Assembly: GCA_018969885.1 (NCBI GenBank)
Contig: JAGWXN010000062.1
Coordinates: 1-13,421, forward strand
Reading direction: 5' to 3'
From: Betaproteobacteria bacterium
GTDB lineage: Bacteria > Pseudomonadota > Gammaproteobacteria > Burkholderiales > Burkholderiaceae
DNA length: 13,421 nt
The notes under the pieces are model-generated. The model was not told where the DNA came from and searched no databases. It saw only the letters and a program-made list of their open reading frames with translations. Below are positions 6,762 to 13,421 of the stretch, piece after piece (position 1 is the stretch's first letter; the number at the start of each line of letters is the position of its first letter). A program made the position numbers and the translations under genes.

Positions 6762-7750
6762 CGCGTCTCAACGGTGTGATCGGCGTTGCGGTGCTCGCGC
6801 TCTTCCTCGTGGCACCGAATTTTTTGAAAAATTACGGTATTCATATTTTCACCACATGGCTGGTGTTCATCATCGCCACCATGGGTCTGAATCTGACGGT
6901 GGGCTATGCGGGGCAGAAGTCGCTCGGTCATGCGGCCTTCTTCGGGATTGGCGCTTACACGGTCGCGATTTTGCTGAAAGCGGGGATCAGTTTCTGGATC
7001 GGGCTTCCGCTTGCGGCCCTCATCTGCTTTGGCACCGGACTGGTGGTGGGCTTTCCGGCGCTTCGCGTGCAGACCATCTATCTGGCGTTTGCCACGCTCG
7101 GCTTTAACACCGCAATCTGGCTGGTGATGCGTAACGAGGAGTGGCTCACCGGCGGCAACTTCGGTATCAACAACATTGCACGCCCGTCGATCGCGGGCGT
7201 CAGCCTCGATGGCAACCTCGCCTACTATTTCTTTGTGCTGGTGGTGACACTGATTCTGGCTGCGCTCCTTGCCGCGCTCCTTCGCTCTCCCTGGGGAAAG
7301 GCGTTCACGGCGCTCCGCGACAACCCGATCCGGGCTGAAAGCCTGGGTATCGACACCCGCCGCTATACGCTGCTCAGCTTTGCGATCGGCGCGGCCTACG
7401 CGGGCATCGCGGGCGGTCTTTATGCCTCGCAGGTTCAGTTCATCGACCCCGCTCTCTTCACGGTTCATGCCTCGATCATGATGTACCTCATGGTGGTGGT
7501 GGGCGGCCCAGGCTATTTCCTGGGGCCGGTACTGGGCTCGGCGGTGGGTGTGGTATTGCCCGAGTGGCTGCGGTTTGCGCAGGGCTGGTATCTGTTTGTG
7601 TTCGGTGCCGCAGTGGTTCTGCTCATGATCTGGTTACCTGATGGCTTACTGTCGATCCCAGACCGGTTACGCGCACGGCGCGAGGCCCGCGAAGCATCCA
7701 CCGCCCGGGCCGCAGCCGCCGCTGCGATCGGCAAGGGGGCCAGCGCATGA
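6758..7750 (+). CDS. livM: ABC transporter permease, LivM type
   Basis: The 330-residue product is the second permease of the Liv-type transporter. It shows GLNLTVGYAGQKSLGHAAFFGIGAYT after the first membrane segments, the NFGINNI loop, and RDNPIRAESLGID, the coupling-helix region facing the ATPases. It ends in an alanine- and arginine-rich cytoplasmic tail (REAREASTARAAAAAAIG) beyond the last membrane segment. A good ribosome binding site AGGAG (6745-6749) sits eight bases before the ATG, inside the end of the preceding permease gene, and its own TGA overlaps the ATG of the first ATPase gene, so these genes are translated in a chain. Confidence 0.93.
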   Translation: MTRLNGVIGVAVLALFLVAPNFLKNYGIHIFTTWLVFIIATMGLNLTVGYAGQKSLGHAAFFGIGAYTVAILLKAGISFWIGLPLAALICFGTGLVVGFPALRVQTIYLAFATLGFNTAIWLVMRNEEWLTGGNFGINNIARPSIAGVSLDGNLAYYFFVLVVTLILAALLAALLRSPWGKAFTALRDNPIRAESLGIDTRRYTLLSFAIGAAYAGIAGGLYASQVQFIDPALFTVHASIMMYLMVVVGGPGYFLGPVLGSAVGVVLPEWLRFAQGWYLFVFGAAVVLLMIWLPDGLLSIPDRLRARREAREASTARAAAAAAIGKGASA

Positions 7751-8523
7751 CGTCTGGCCACACACACCTGGGCGTAGCGGCAACACCGGTACTCCAGGTC
7801 ACCGACATCCGTAAACACTATGGCGCCATCCGCGCCGTCGACGGCGTGTCGTTCGAGGTTCGCCCCGGGGAAATTTTCGGCGTGATCGGACCCAACGGGT
7901 CAGGCAAAACCACGCTCTTCAACAGCATGCTGGGCCAGATCACCCCCGACAGTGGCCGGATTGAATTGAAGGGCGAGGATGTCACACGACTGGGCCCGCT
8001 AGAACTCAGTCGTCGCGGGGTAGGCCGAACCTTTCAGACGCTGCAGGTCTTTGGGAAAATGACGGTACGCGACAACCTGATCGTGGCCGCGCAGGAACAC
8101 CAGGGCACCCTATTTTCGCGGATGTTCGCGCCCTCGGATTCAGGCCTGGGCGCGCGCGCCGACGCACTGATGGATCAGTTCCGCATCCGGCACGTGGCTG
8201 ACCGCAAAGCGGGTGAACTCAGCTACGGCCAGCAGAAGCTGGTCGACATCGCGATGGCGTTCATGAGCGAGCCTGATCTGGTGCTGCTCGATGAACCCTG
8301 TGCCGGGGTGAATCCATCGCTCGTAGGCGGCATCAGCCGCTTACTGAAAGAATTGAACCAGGACCGCCAGGGCAGTTTCGTGGTGATCGAGCACAACATG
8401 GATTTCGTGATGGACCTGTGCCATCGGATCATGGTGATGGTTGAGGGAACCGTGCTCGCGATGGGCACGCCCGAGGAAATCCGATCGAACCGCGAGGTTC
8501 TGGACGCCTACCTGGGCAACTGA
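7747..8523 (+). CDS. livG: ABC transporter ATPase, LivG type
   Basis: The 258-residue product is one of the two ATP-hydrolysing subunits of the transporter, on the cytoplasmic face. Walker A is GPNGSGKT (residues 48-55), the family signature is LSYGQQ (158-163), and Walker B ends with the catalytic glutamate in LLDEP (D182, E183). A switch histidine is present in VVIEHNMDF. The LivG branch is indicated by GVGRTFQTLQVFGKMTVRDN and by the C-terminal block GTPEEIRSNREVLDAYLG. The first twelve or so residues before the domain are variable. Its ATG overlaps the permease stop (ATGA); the second ATPase follows after 71 bases. Confidence 0.94.
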   Translation: MTSGHTHLGVAATPVLQVTDIRKHYGAIRAVDGVSFEVRPGEIFGVIGPNGSGKTTLFNSMLGQITPDSGRIELKGEDVTRLGPLELSRRGVGRTFQTLQVFGKMTVRDNLIVAAQEHQGTLFSRMFAPSDSGLGARADALMDQFRIRHVADRKAGELSYGQQKLVDIAMAFMSEPDLVLLDEPCAGVNPSLVGGISRLLKELNQDRQGSFVVIEHNMDFVMDLCHRIMVMVEGTVLAMGTPEEIRSNREVLDAYLGN

Positions 8524-8544
8524 CCCAAGGCCCGATACGTCGCC

Positions 8545-8562
8545 CACCCGCACCCGCACCCG
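8545..8562 (+). repeat. Three tandem CACCCG hexamers between the two ATPase genes
   Basis: CACCCG is repeated three times without a break (8545-8562), followed by CACG, in the 71 bases between the two ATPase genes. The stretch is C-rich and poor in G and contains no good ribosome binding site. It may be a slippage-prone microsatellite; no role is visible. Confidence 0.6.
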
Positions 8563-8594
8563 CACGCCCACCGACCAGGCCGCCGAGACCCACC

Positions 8595-9377
8595 GTGACC
8601 GAGCCCTTGAACCCGAACAATGCCCCGTCCTGCATCGAGTTTCATGACGTCGTGGCTGGCTACAAGGACTTCATGATCCTCAACAACCTCTCGTTTTCAG
8701 TTCGGGCCGGTAGCATCACCCTTCTGATCGGACCGAACGGCGCCGGTAAATCCACCGTTCTGAAAACACTGTTCGGGCTTTTGAAACCCCGGCAGGGATG
8801 CATCCGGCTCGACGGCCGCGACATCACGGGCACCGCGCCCTCAGCGCTTCTCGCACGGGGGATCGCCTTTGTTCCCCAAGGCCGCAATCTGTTTGGCAAG
8901 CTGAGCGTCTACGAAAATCTGGAGCTGGGCGGCATCACACTGGGCATGAAAACCGCACGCGAGCGGATTCCCGAGGTGCTGGAGTTTTTCCCCCGCGTGA
9001 AGGAGCGCCTTCATTCGCGCGCCGCCTCGCTATCGGGCGGTGAACAGAAGCAGCTGGAGGTCGGGCGGGCTCTGCTGCTGCGCCCGCGCGTCTTGCTGAT
9101 TGATGAGCCTTCCATCGGGCTATCGCCGATCGTGGTTCAGGATGTGTTCAAGCTGCTGCGCAAGCTCGCCGACCAGGGCACGACGGTGCTGATGGTGGAA
9201 CAGAACGTAAAAAGCGCACTACGCTATGCCGACGATGCGATTGCACTGGAGTCAGGCCGGCTGGTGCTCCACAAGCCCGCTGAGGCGGTGCTCGCAGATC
9301 CCAACATGGAGCGACTCTTTCTGGGCGGCGCTCATCTGGGCGAGCCAACTCAGCCGTCCGATACAGCCTTGATCTGA
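8595..9377 (+). CDS. livF: ABC transporter ATPase, LivF type
   Basis: The 260-residue product is the second ATPase of the Liv-type transporter. Walker A is GPNGAGKS (residues 46-53), the signature is LSGGEQ (146-151) and Walker B ends in LLIDEP (D170, E171). The LivF branch is shown by GIAFVPQGRNLFGKLSVYENL and by SIGLSPIVVQDVF after Walker B. The switch region is present as VLMVEQNV, with Gln in the usual His position, as is normal for LivF. GTG at 8595 is the most likely start since it gives a short lead-in of about 12 residues; no strong ribosome binding site precedes it. The next gene starts eight bases after its stop. Confidence 0.93.
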   Translation: MTEPLNPNNAPSCIEFHDVVAGYKDFMILNNLSFSVRAGSITLLIGPNGAGKSTVLKTLFGLLKPRQGCIRLDGRDITGTAPSALLARGIAFVPQGRNLFGKLSVYENLELGGITLGMKTARERIPEVLEFFPRVKERLHSRAASLSGGEQKQLEVGRALLLRPRVLLIDEPSIGLSPIVVQDVFKLLRKLADQGTTVLMVEQNVKSALRYADDAIALESGRLVLHKPAEAVLADPNMERLFLGGAHLGEPTQPSDTALI

Positions 9378-9385
9378 GTACCGCT

Positions 9386-10219
9386 GTGATCGACGGTCAG
9401 ACACGCTTGATTGCCCACATCGGCCACCCGACCCATACCTTCAAGTCGCCGATGATTTACAACCCCTATTTCGAGGCCGCAGGAATCAACGCTGTGGTGG
9501 TGCCCATGGATTGCACCGCCCAGCATTTCGAGGCGCTGCTCAAGGCGGTGTTTTCGTTGGGCAACATCATCGGTGCCCTGATCACCATGCCGCACAAGGT
9601 CTCGGTGGTCGGTTTGCTCGACCAGGTCACCGCTACCGTGCGTGTGGCGGGTGCCTGCAACGCGGTTCGCCGCACACCCGACGGGCGACTTGAGGGTGAC
9701 ATGTTTGATGGCGCAGGGTTCGTACGCGGCATCGTTCGCAAGGGATTTGATCCGGCTGGACGCCGCGCGCTGGTGGTAGGCTCGGGTGGAGTTGGCAGCG
9801 CCATCGCGGCATCGCTTGCCGGCGCGGGCGTGGGCGCGATCACACTATTCGATGTGAACGCCCTCGCGGCGACACAACTCGCAGCGCGGCTTCGCATGCA
9901 GTATCCGGCGATCGACGTGGGCACCGGCCACAACGATCCGGCGGAGTTCGATCTGGTGGTGAATGCCTCCCCACTCGGCATGAACGACGGTGACCCGCTT
10001 CCGATTGACGTTGCTCGTCTTTCAGCAGACACCTTCGTGGGCGAAGTGGTCATGAAGCACGAAACCACTGCGTTTCTGGCGGCTGCGCAGGCGCGCGGCT
10101 GCCGCACGCAGGTCGGCACCGACATGTTGTTCGAGCAGATTCCCGCCTATCTCGAATTTTTCGGGCTGCCGAGCACCACGGCTGAACAGTTGCGACAGGT
10201 GGCGCGGGTCCGTTACTGA
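9386..10219 (+). CDS. Shikimate dehydrogenase family oxidoreductase, divergent
   Basis: The 277-residue product has the two-domain shikimate/quinate dehydrogenase fold. The catalytic lysine and its helper are present: K71 in ITMPHK, N92 in GACNAV and D108 in FDGAG, with the same K-to-D and N-to-D distances (37 and 16) as in E. coli AroE. The NAD(P) loop is VGSGGVGSA, and the C-terminal block MLFEQIPAYLEFF keeps the ligand-contacting Gln. Two things are unusual: the substrate-binding HSxSP motif reads HTFKSP, and NTDG reads MFDG. An Asp ends the second strand (LFDVN) where NADP-dependent AroE has NRT, which favours NAD. It is therefore more likely a catabolic or paralogous enzyme acting on a shikimate/quinate-like compound than the biosynthetic AroE. 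GTG 9386 follows livF by eight bases, so it belongs to the transporter operon. Confidence 0.85.
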   Translation: MIDGQTRLIAHIGHPTHTFKSPMIYNPYFEAAGINAVVVPMDCTAQHFEALLKAVFSLGNIIGALITMPHKVSVVGLLDQVTATVRVAGACNAVRRTPDGRLEGDMFDGAGFVRGIVRKGFDPAGRRALVVGSGGVGSAIAASLAGAGVGAITLFDVNALAATQLAARLRMQYPAIDVGTGHNDPAEFDLVVNASPLGMNDGDPLPIDVARLSADTFVGEVVMKHETTAFLAAAQARGCRTQVGTDMLFEQIPAYLEFFGLPSTTAEQLRQVARVRY

Positions 10220-10261
10220 GCGTTGGCTGACGAAGGCTCGCGCATGGGGCTGACGATCCGA
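10220..10261. other. Convergent gap without a visible terminator
   Basis: These 42 bases separate two converging operons. I see no hairpin followed by a T-tract on either strand. A 9-base direct repeat, GGCTGACGA, occurs at 10225-10233 and 10248-10256. Confidence 0.5.
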
Positions 10262-11083
10262 TCACCCCGCACGGCTCGTGCCCTCAAGCAGCGACGCCAT
10301 GCCTTCGGTTCGAATCCTGCGTGCGAGCGCTTCATCCCCCACCCAGCGCGCAAGCGCCATCCAGCAATCACGATGCGTTACGAGCGACTCGTGTTGGGTG
10401 TGCGGCCAGTCGCTCGCCCAGATGAGGCGCTGCGGGCCAAAGGCGGCGAGCAGACGCGCCAGCAGCACCGGGGCAAGCGCTTCGCCCCGGGCGACGCCGC
10501 CAGTCCGGTACGCCGCTGAGACCTTGACCCAGACACGGCGCGTTGAGGCGGAATCAAGCAGGGCGAGAAAGCCCGGGTCATTGGCACCCTGCTCCGGGTC
10601 AGGTCGACCGAAGTGATCGATACAGACACGTACCCCCGAGTCGAGAAGCGGCACGAGAATCGCCGGCAGATCAACCGCTTTCCGATGAATCTCTACATGC
10701 CAGTGACGGCGAGCCAGACGGGCGAAAAGCGCTGGCCACGGGGCAACCGACAGGTCGGGAAGGGAAACCCCCTCGAGGTTTAACCGAATGCCAACTGCGC
10801 CTTGTGAAGCGAGCCCGTCAAGGTCGGCATCGGTGATCTCGGGATCCACCACCACCACAGCGCGCAAACGCGCCGGGTAGCGCGCCACCGCCGCGAGCAT
10901 GTGCCGGTTATCCGTACCAAGAAAGCTCGGCTGCGTGAGGAGCCCACCCGCCAGCCCGCTGGCATCAAGATGGGCGATGAATTGCTCGGCGGCTGCCGCG
11001 TAGCCCGGCGTATAGCGGCGCGGTTCGACAAACGGTAAATCAGGCGCAAACACATGTGCGTGCCCGTCGACCTCGCCGATCAT
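10262..11083 (-). CDS. Amidohydrolase family protein, 2-pyrone-4,6-dicarboxylate hydrolase-like
   Basis: The 273-residue product is a TIM-barrel hydrolase of the Amidohydro_2 type (COG3618). The N-terminal metal-binding-type motif is DGHAHVF (H8, H10); further candidate active-site residues are H133 in HVEIHRK, H157 in IDHFGRPD and D225 in WASDWPH. The GTDNRHMLAAVARYPARL and VVVVDPEITDADLDGL stretches and GIRLN resemble LigI, which opens the lactone ring of 2-pyrone-4,6-dicarboxylate in protocatechuate 4,5-cleavage. Members of COG3618 also hydrolyse sugar lactones and other lactones, so the substrate is uncertain. Its ATG overlaps the stop of the upstream Bug receptor gene (ATGA). It converges on the dehydrogenase gene ending at 10219, 42 bases away. 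Confidence 0.87.
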   Translation of the reverse strand: MIGEVDGHAHVFAPDLPFVEPRRYTPGYAAAAEQFIAHLDASGLAGGLLTQPSFLGTDNRHMLAAVARYPARLRAVVVVDPEITDADLDGLASQGAVGIRLNLEGVSLPDLSVAPWPALFARLARRHWHVEIHRKAVDLPAILVPLLDSGVRVCIDHFGRPDPEQGANDPGFLALLDSASTRRVWVKVSAAYRTGGVARGEALAPVLLARLLAAFGPQRLIWASDWPHTQHESLVTHRDCWMALARWVGDEALARRIRTEGMASLLEGTSRAG

Positions 11084-12108
11084 TGCGGACCCAACTTGAG
11101 CGACCGGGCCACTGCACCGAGCGCATCGTATTCGGCACGTAACATCGCGCGGAGCTGCTCACCCTTCAAGATCATGATCTGCTCGCCCGCGTCCTCGCAG
11201 TAGCGGCGTGTGGCGGGGGTGTTCATCGCCGCCTCGAACGCCTGCTCGATGTGCGACAGCACGGCCGGGGGCGTGCCTTTCGGTGCAAGGATGGCGCGCC
11301 ACAACATGGTTTGCTCGGCCGCGATCCCCAGATCGCGGAGCCCCAGCGCATCGGGCATGGCCGCCGAGCGATCCGCAGCGCTCGACAGCAGACAGCGCGC
11401 CTTGCCCGATTTCACCGCCGGCATCACAGGCGGGATGGAGCCCACATAGATCGAGACATGCCCGCCAAGAAAATTGGTGAGCGTCTCACCCGCTCCCTTA
11501 AACGGCACGTCACGCACTTTCACATCCAACGCACGAAAAATTCGGGCGGCCGCCAGATGCCCCGTACCTCCCAGGCCATCGTTACCATAGGTATAGCGAT
11601 CGGGATTGCGGCGGAGTTCTTCGATCAGGGCTCGACCGTCGCGCGCTGGAAAATCCGCCAGGACACAGAACACATACGGCGCCTGCGACAGATGAATCAC
11701 GGGCACGTAGTCATCGACCGTATAGCTCGCTTTCATAGAGTGCGGCGAGGCGGTGAGCGGGCTGCTCCATACACCCGCCAGTGTGAGTCCGTCCGGCCGC
11801 GCATTGACCACCTGCCCCACCCCGATCGTGCCGCCCGCACCGCCCACATTGGCAACGATCAACTGATTTTTGAGAAACGGCTCGGCTTCCTTGCCGACGA
11901 GGCGGAAAAACACGTCGGTACCGCCGCCCACCGGCGCGGGCACGACCACCCGCGTGACGGGCTGCGCGAGCGCAACCGACACCGAGACCGACGCGGCAAA
12001 CCAGCCTGCGGCCTGAACCGCGGCGAGCGCTGCCACCGCGGCCGCACCTCCCGCCCGCCGCACCCTGCAAACCGTTGAGCGCGCCCTGGATGTCATGGAC
12101 TTCAGCAT
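11080..12108 (-). CDS. Bug/TctC family periplasmic receptor (tripartite tricarboxylate transporter type)
   Basis: The 342-residue product is a Bug-type solute receptor. Family hallmarks are VVVPAPVGGGTD (from residue 54), the GGAGGTIGVGQVVNARPDG block, the YTYGNDGLGGTGHLAA stretch, VPFKGAGETLTNFLGGHV and the C-terminal APKGTPPAVLSHIEQAF. The leader is long, about 48 residues, with several Arg (residues 8-18), an extended Ala-rich core and a likely cut after VALA before QPV. ATG 12108 is chosen because AAGGA (12116-12120) lies seven bases upstream; the open frame extends further to 12168 but would overlap the upstream dehydrogenase gene. No TctA/TctB membrane genes are in the window, so it is an orphan receptor or uses a distant permease. 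Ligands of such receptors are usually carboxylates, including aromatic ones. Confidence 0.9.
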   Translation of the reverse strand: MLKSMTSRARSTVCRVRRAGGAAAVAALAAVQAAGWFAASVSVSVALAQPVTRVVVPAPVGGGTDVFFRLVGKEAEPFLKNQLIVANVGGAGGTIGVGQVVNARPDGLTLAGVWSSPLTASPHSMKASYTVDDYVPVIHLSQAPYVFCVLADFPARDGRALIEELRRNPDRYTYGNDGLGGTGHLAAARIFRALDVKVRDVPFKGAGETLTNFLGGHVSIYVGSIPPVMPAVKSGKARCLLSSAADRSAAMPDALGLRDLGIAAEQTMLWRAILAPKGTPPAVLSHIEQAFEAAMNTPATRRYCEDAGEQIMILKGEQLRAMLRAEYDALGAVARSLKLGPQ

Positions 12109-12115
12109 GAAAAAT

Positions 12116-12120
12116 TCCTT
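12116..12120 (-). promoter_or_regulatory. Ribosome binding site of the Bug receptor gene
   Basis: AAGGA on the minus strand, seven bases before the ATG at 12108. It decides this start over the in-frame ATGs at 12168 and 12096. Confidence 0.6.
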
Positions 12121-12136
12121 GATAAAGATCGTGAAC

Positions 12137-13018
12137 TCATGCGGGGTCGGAAACGCCACCGGCATCAAGTGCGCGCGTGGCTTCCTTGAACCATTCCGGC
12201 TTCGGTACGGTCCAGCCCTCGCCCCAAAGTGGCCCGCCTCCGCTCACCTCTAGCGTCTCGCCAGTGATGAAAGCACCCGCCGGCCCGCCAACGAACAACG
12301 CCGCTTCCGCAATCTGCCAGGGGGTACCGGCCTGTCGCATGGGGTTGGCGTTCTGATAGAGCGCGCGGACCTCGGGCCGATAAACCGCCCAGCCCGCCGA
12401 GACGATGACGCCAGGCGCGATACAGTTCACCCGAATGCCAAGCGGCGCCCACTCGACCGCCACCGCTTCACTGAAGGCCACCACGCCAGCGCGCGCCGCC
12501 ACCGTATGCGCAACGCCATGCAGACCGCGCGGCGACACCACGATATTGACCAGACTTCCGCCACGGCCCGCATCCCGCCAACGTCGGGCGGCGCACTGCA
12601 TCACATTGAAACTGCCGGTGAGATTGGTGTTGACCACCGCGTTCCACCCCTTCTCGGCAATATCGATGGCAGGCGACGGATATTGGCCGCCAGCGCTTTG
12701 AATCACCAGATCGGGGAGCCCGCTCGCGCTGACCTGATCGAAGAGGGCCTCGACCGCAGCCCGCTCGCGAATATCCACCGTGAAGCCCTGACAGGCGAGA
12801 TCCCGGCCGGCCATGGCGCTCACCACCGCTTGCAGCTTCTCGGCCTTGCGGCCGGCAATGATGACCTTTGCGCCCAGCCTCGCAGCGAGCCACGCACAGG
12901 CAGCACCAATGCTGCCACCGCCCCCCACCACCAGCACGGTTCGTCCTGCAAACGACTCCGCAGCCAGGTTTGGACGCTGCTCGGCAGGGTCTTCCAGATG
13001 ATCGAGGGGATCGGTCAT
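12137..13018 (-). CDS. Short-chain dehydrogenase/reductase, 2,4-dienoyl-CoA/enoyl-CoA reductase-like
   Basis: The 293-residue product is an SDR with a Rossmann fold; the nucleotide loop is GGGGSIG (residues 32-38). The blocks GGQYPSPAIDIAEKGWNAVVNTNLTGSFNVM and EWAPLGIRVNCIAPGVI match the DECR/PECR branch, which reduces unsaturated acyl-CoA with NADPH. In line with that branch the usual YxxxK catalytic pair is missing: the place reads HTVAARAG, close to the HxGAARAG of PECR. The first 22 residues and about 25 C-terminal residues extend beyond the core. ATG 13018 is preferred because it lies just after the stop of the upstream receptor gene (13029); the frame extends to 13090 but into that gene. 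It may act on a CoA thioester or on another carbonyl compound. Confidence 0.86.
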   Translation of the reverse strand: MTDPLDHLEDPAEQRPNLAAESFAGRTVLVVGGGGSIGAACAWLAARLGAKVIIAGRKAEKLQAVVSAMAGRDLACQGFTVDIRERAAVEALFDQVSASGLPDLVIQSAGGQYPSPAIDIAEKGWNAVVNTNLTGSFNVMQCAARRWRDAGRGGSLVNIVVSPRGLHGVAHTVAARAGVVAFSEAVAVEWAPLGIRVNCIAPGVIVSAGWAVYRPEVRALYQNANPMRQAGTPWQIAEAALFVGGPAGAFITGETLEVSGGGPLWGEGWTVPKPEWFKEATRALDAGGVSDPA

Positions 13019-13028
13019 GGAGGAACGC

Positions 13029-13421
13029 TCATTCCGGGAGCAGGCCGATTTCCTGCGCGGCCTTTTCCCAGCGCGCGTGCTCCTGATCAAGGAAGGCGGC
13101 TAGTTGTGCCGGGGCGCCCAGATGATCAGCAATCGGGCCGATGGTGAGCATGCGTTGTGCAACCTCAGGGTCACGGAGCAACGCGCCCAGCTCCCGGTTC
13201 AGGCGCTCGATCGCCACGGCGGGCGTGCCCGCCGGCGCCACGACTGCAAACCAGCCCACCATTTCAAAGCCAGGCAGCTGCTCGGCGAGCGCAGGCACCT
13301 TATCCCATCCCGCCACGCGGGAGCCCGAGGTGACCGCGAGCAGTCGCAGCCGCCCGTCGCGAATGAGGGGTGCGCTCGACGCCAGATCGGCCACCACTGC
13401 ATCGGCGTGACCGCCTATCAC
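13029..13421 (-). CDS. Bug/TctC family receptor, C-terminal part (cut by right edge)
   Basis: The last 130 or so residues of a Bug-type periplasmic receptor; the start lies beyond the right edge. The visible part has the family's second-domain pattern: GRLRLLAVTSGSRVAGWDKVPALAEQLPGFEMVGWFAVVAPAGTP, then AIERLNRELGALLRDPEV and a closing FLDQEHARWEKAAQEIGL. It ends ten bases before the dehydrogenase ATG, so the two are cotranscribed. The frame opens with GTG at the window edge only by chance. With the receptor at 11080-12108 it brackets the dehydrogenase gene. Confidence 0.88.
   Translation of the reverse strand: MIGGHADAVVADLASSAPLIRDGRLRLLAVTSGSRVAGWDKVPALAEQLPGFEMVGWFAVVAPAGTPAVAIERLNRELGALLRDPEVAQRMLTIGPIADHLGAPAQLAAFLDQEHARWEKAAQEIGLLPE

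Noticed and set aside
6668..7468. Long minus-strand open frame opposite the second permease gene
   Set aside because: It is a high-GC antisense shadow: the product is rich in Arg, Glu and His without any recognisable fold, while the opposite strand encodes a clear LivM protein.
10225..10256. 9-base direct repeat GGCTGACGA as an attachment or insertion-site duplication
   Set aside because: Short, common words in a GC-rich genome, and no mobile element lies between the copies.
11251..12078. Long plus-strand open frame opposite the Bug receptor
   Set aside because: Antisense shadow of a well-recognised receptor gene; composition is Arg/His-rich and without family motifs.
13019..13090. Upstream extension of the SDR gene to 13090
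   Set aside because: It would overlap the end of the preceding receptor gene by about 60 bases and adds an Arg-rich tail without family features; ATG 13018 gives a normal SDR N-terminus.

Overview
This window looks like chromosomal DNA of a GC-rich betaproteobacterium, most likely Burkholderiales. The reasons are the dense, high-GC coding, the complete LivKHMGF-type ABC transporter, and the presence of Bug/TctC-type periplasmic receptors (one complete, one cut by the right edge, possibly a third cut by the left edge), a family strongly expanded in Bordetella/Achromobacter/Comamonas-type bacteria. I see no rRNA, tRNA, CRISPR array, insertion sequence or phage gene, and no gene-free stretch above 300 bases.

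Left region (1-1779). A gene cut by the left edge starts at 81 on the minus strand with a strong ribosome binding site and a signal peptide. It is divergent from a LysR-type regulator (221-1141). The 139 bases between them hold a perfect 15-base T-N11-A palindrome and two overlapping promoter-like elements, the textbook layout of a LysR regulator and its target. The regulator gene overlaps by one base a TRIC/UPF0126 membrane protein (1141-1779).

Middle region (1835-10219, plus strand). A CaiB/BaiF CoA transferase/alpha-methylacyl-CoA racemase (1835-2935) is followed by an MFS transporter (3011-4231) whose stop overlaps the start of a 54-residue membrane protein (4228-4392). After a 250-base leader with repeated AACCCTA elements comes a full branched-chain-amino-acid-type ABC transporter: receptor (4643-5779), two permeases (5886-6761, 6758-7750) and two ATPases (7747-8523, 8595-9377). 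A divergent member of the shikimate dehydrogenase family (9386-10219) closes the run. A strong GC-rich hairpin and a C-rich tract separate the receptor gene from the first permease gene.

Right region (10262-13421, minus strand, convergent with the above). Read in the direction of transcription: the end of a Bug receptor (cut by the right edge), a short-chain dehydrogenase of the 2,4-dienoyl-CoA/trans-2-enoyl-CoA reductase type, a complete Bug receptor, and an amidohydrolase resembling 2-pyrone-4,6-dicarboxylate hydrolase. Spacings are short or overlapping, so this is probably one operon whose promoter lies outside the window.

Taken together, the genes fit uptake of carboxylated compounds (ABC, MFS and orphan Bug receptors) plus enzymes for CoA thioester and (hydro)aromatic acid metabolism. 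The common substrate cannot be read from the sequence; a hydroaromatic or aromatic acid is my inference from the shikimate-dehydrogenase-like and LigI-like enzymes.
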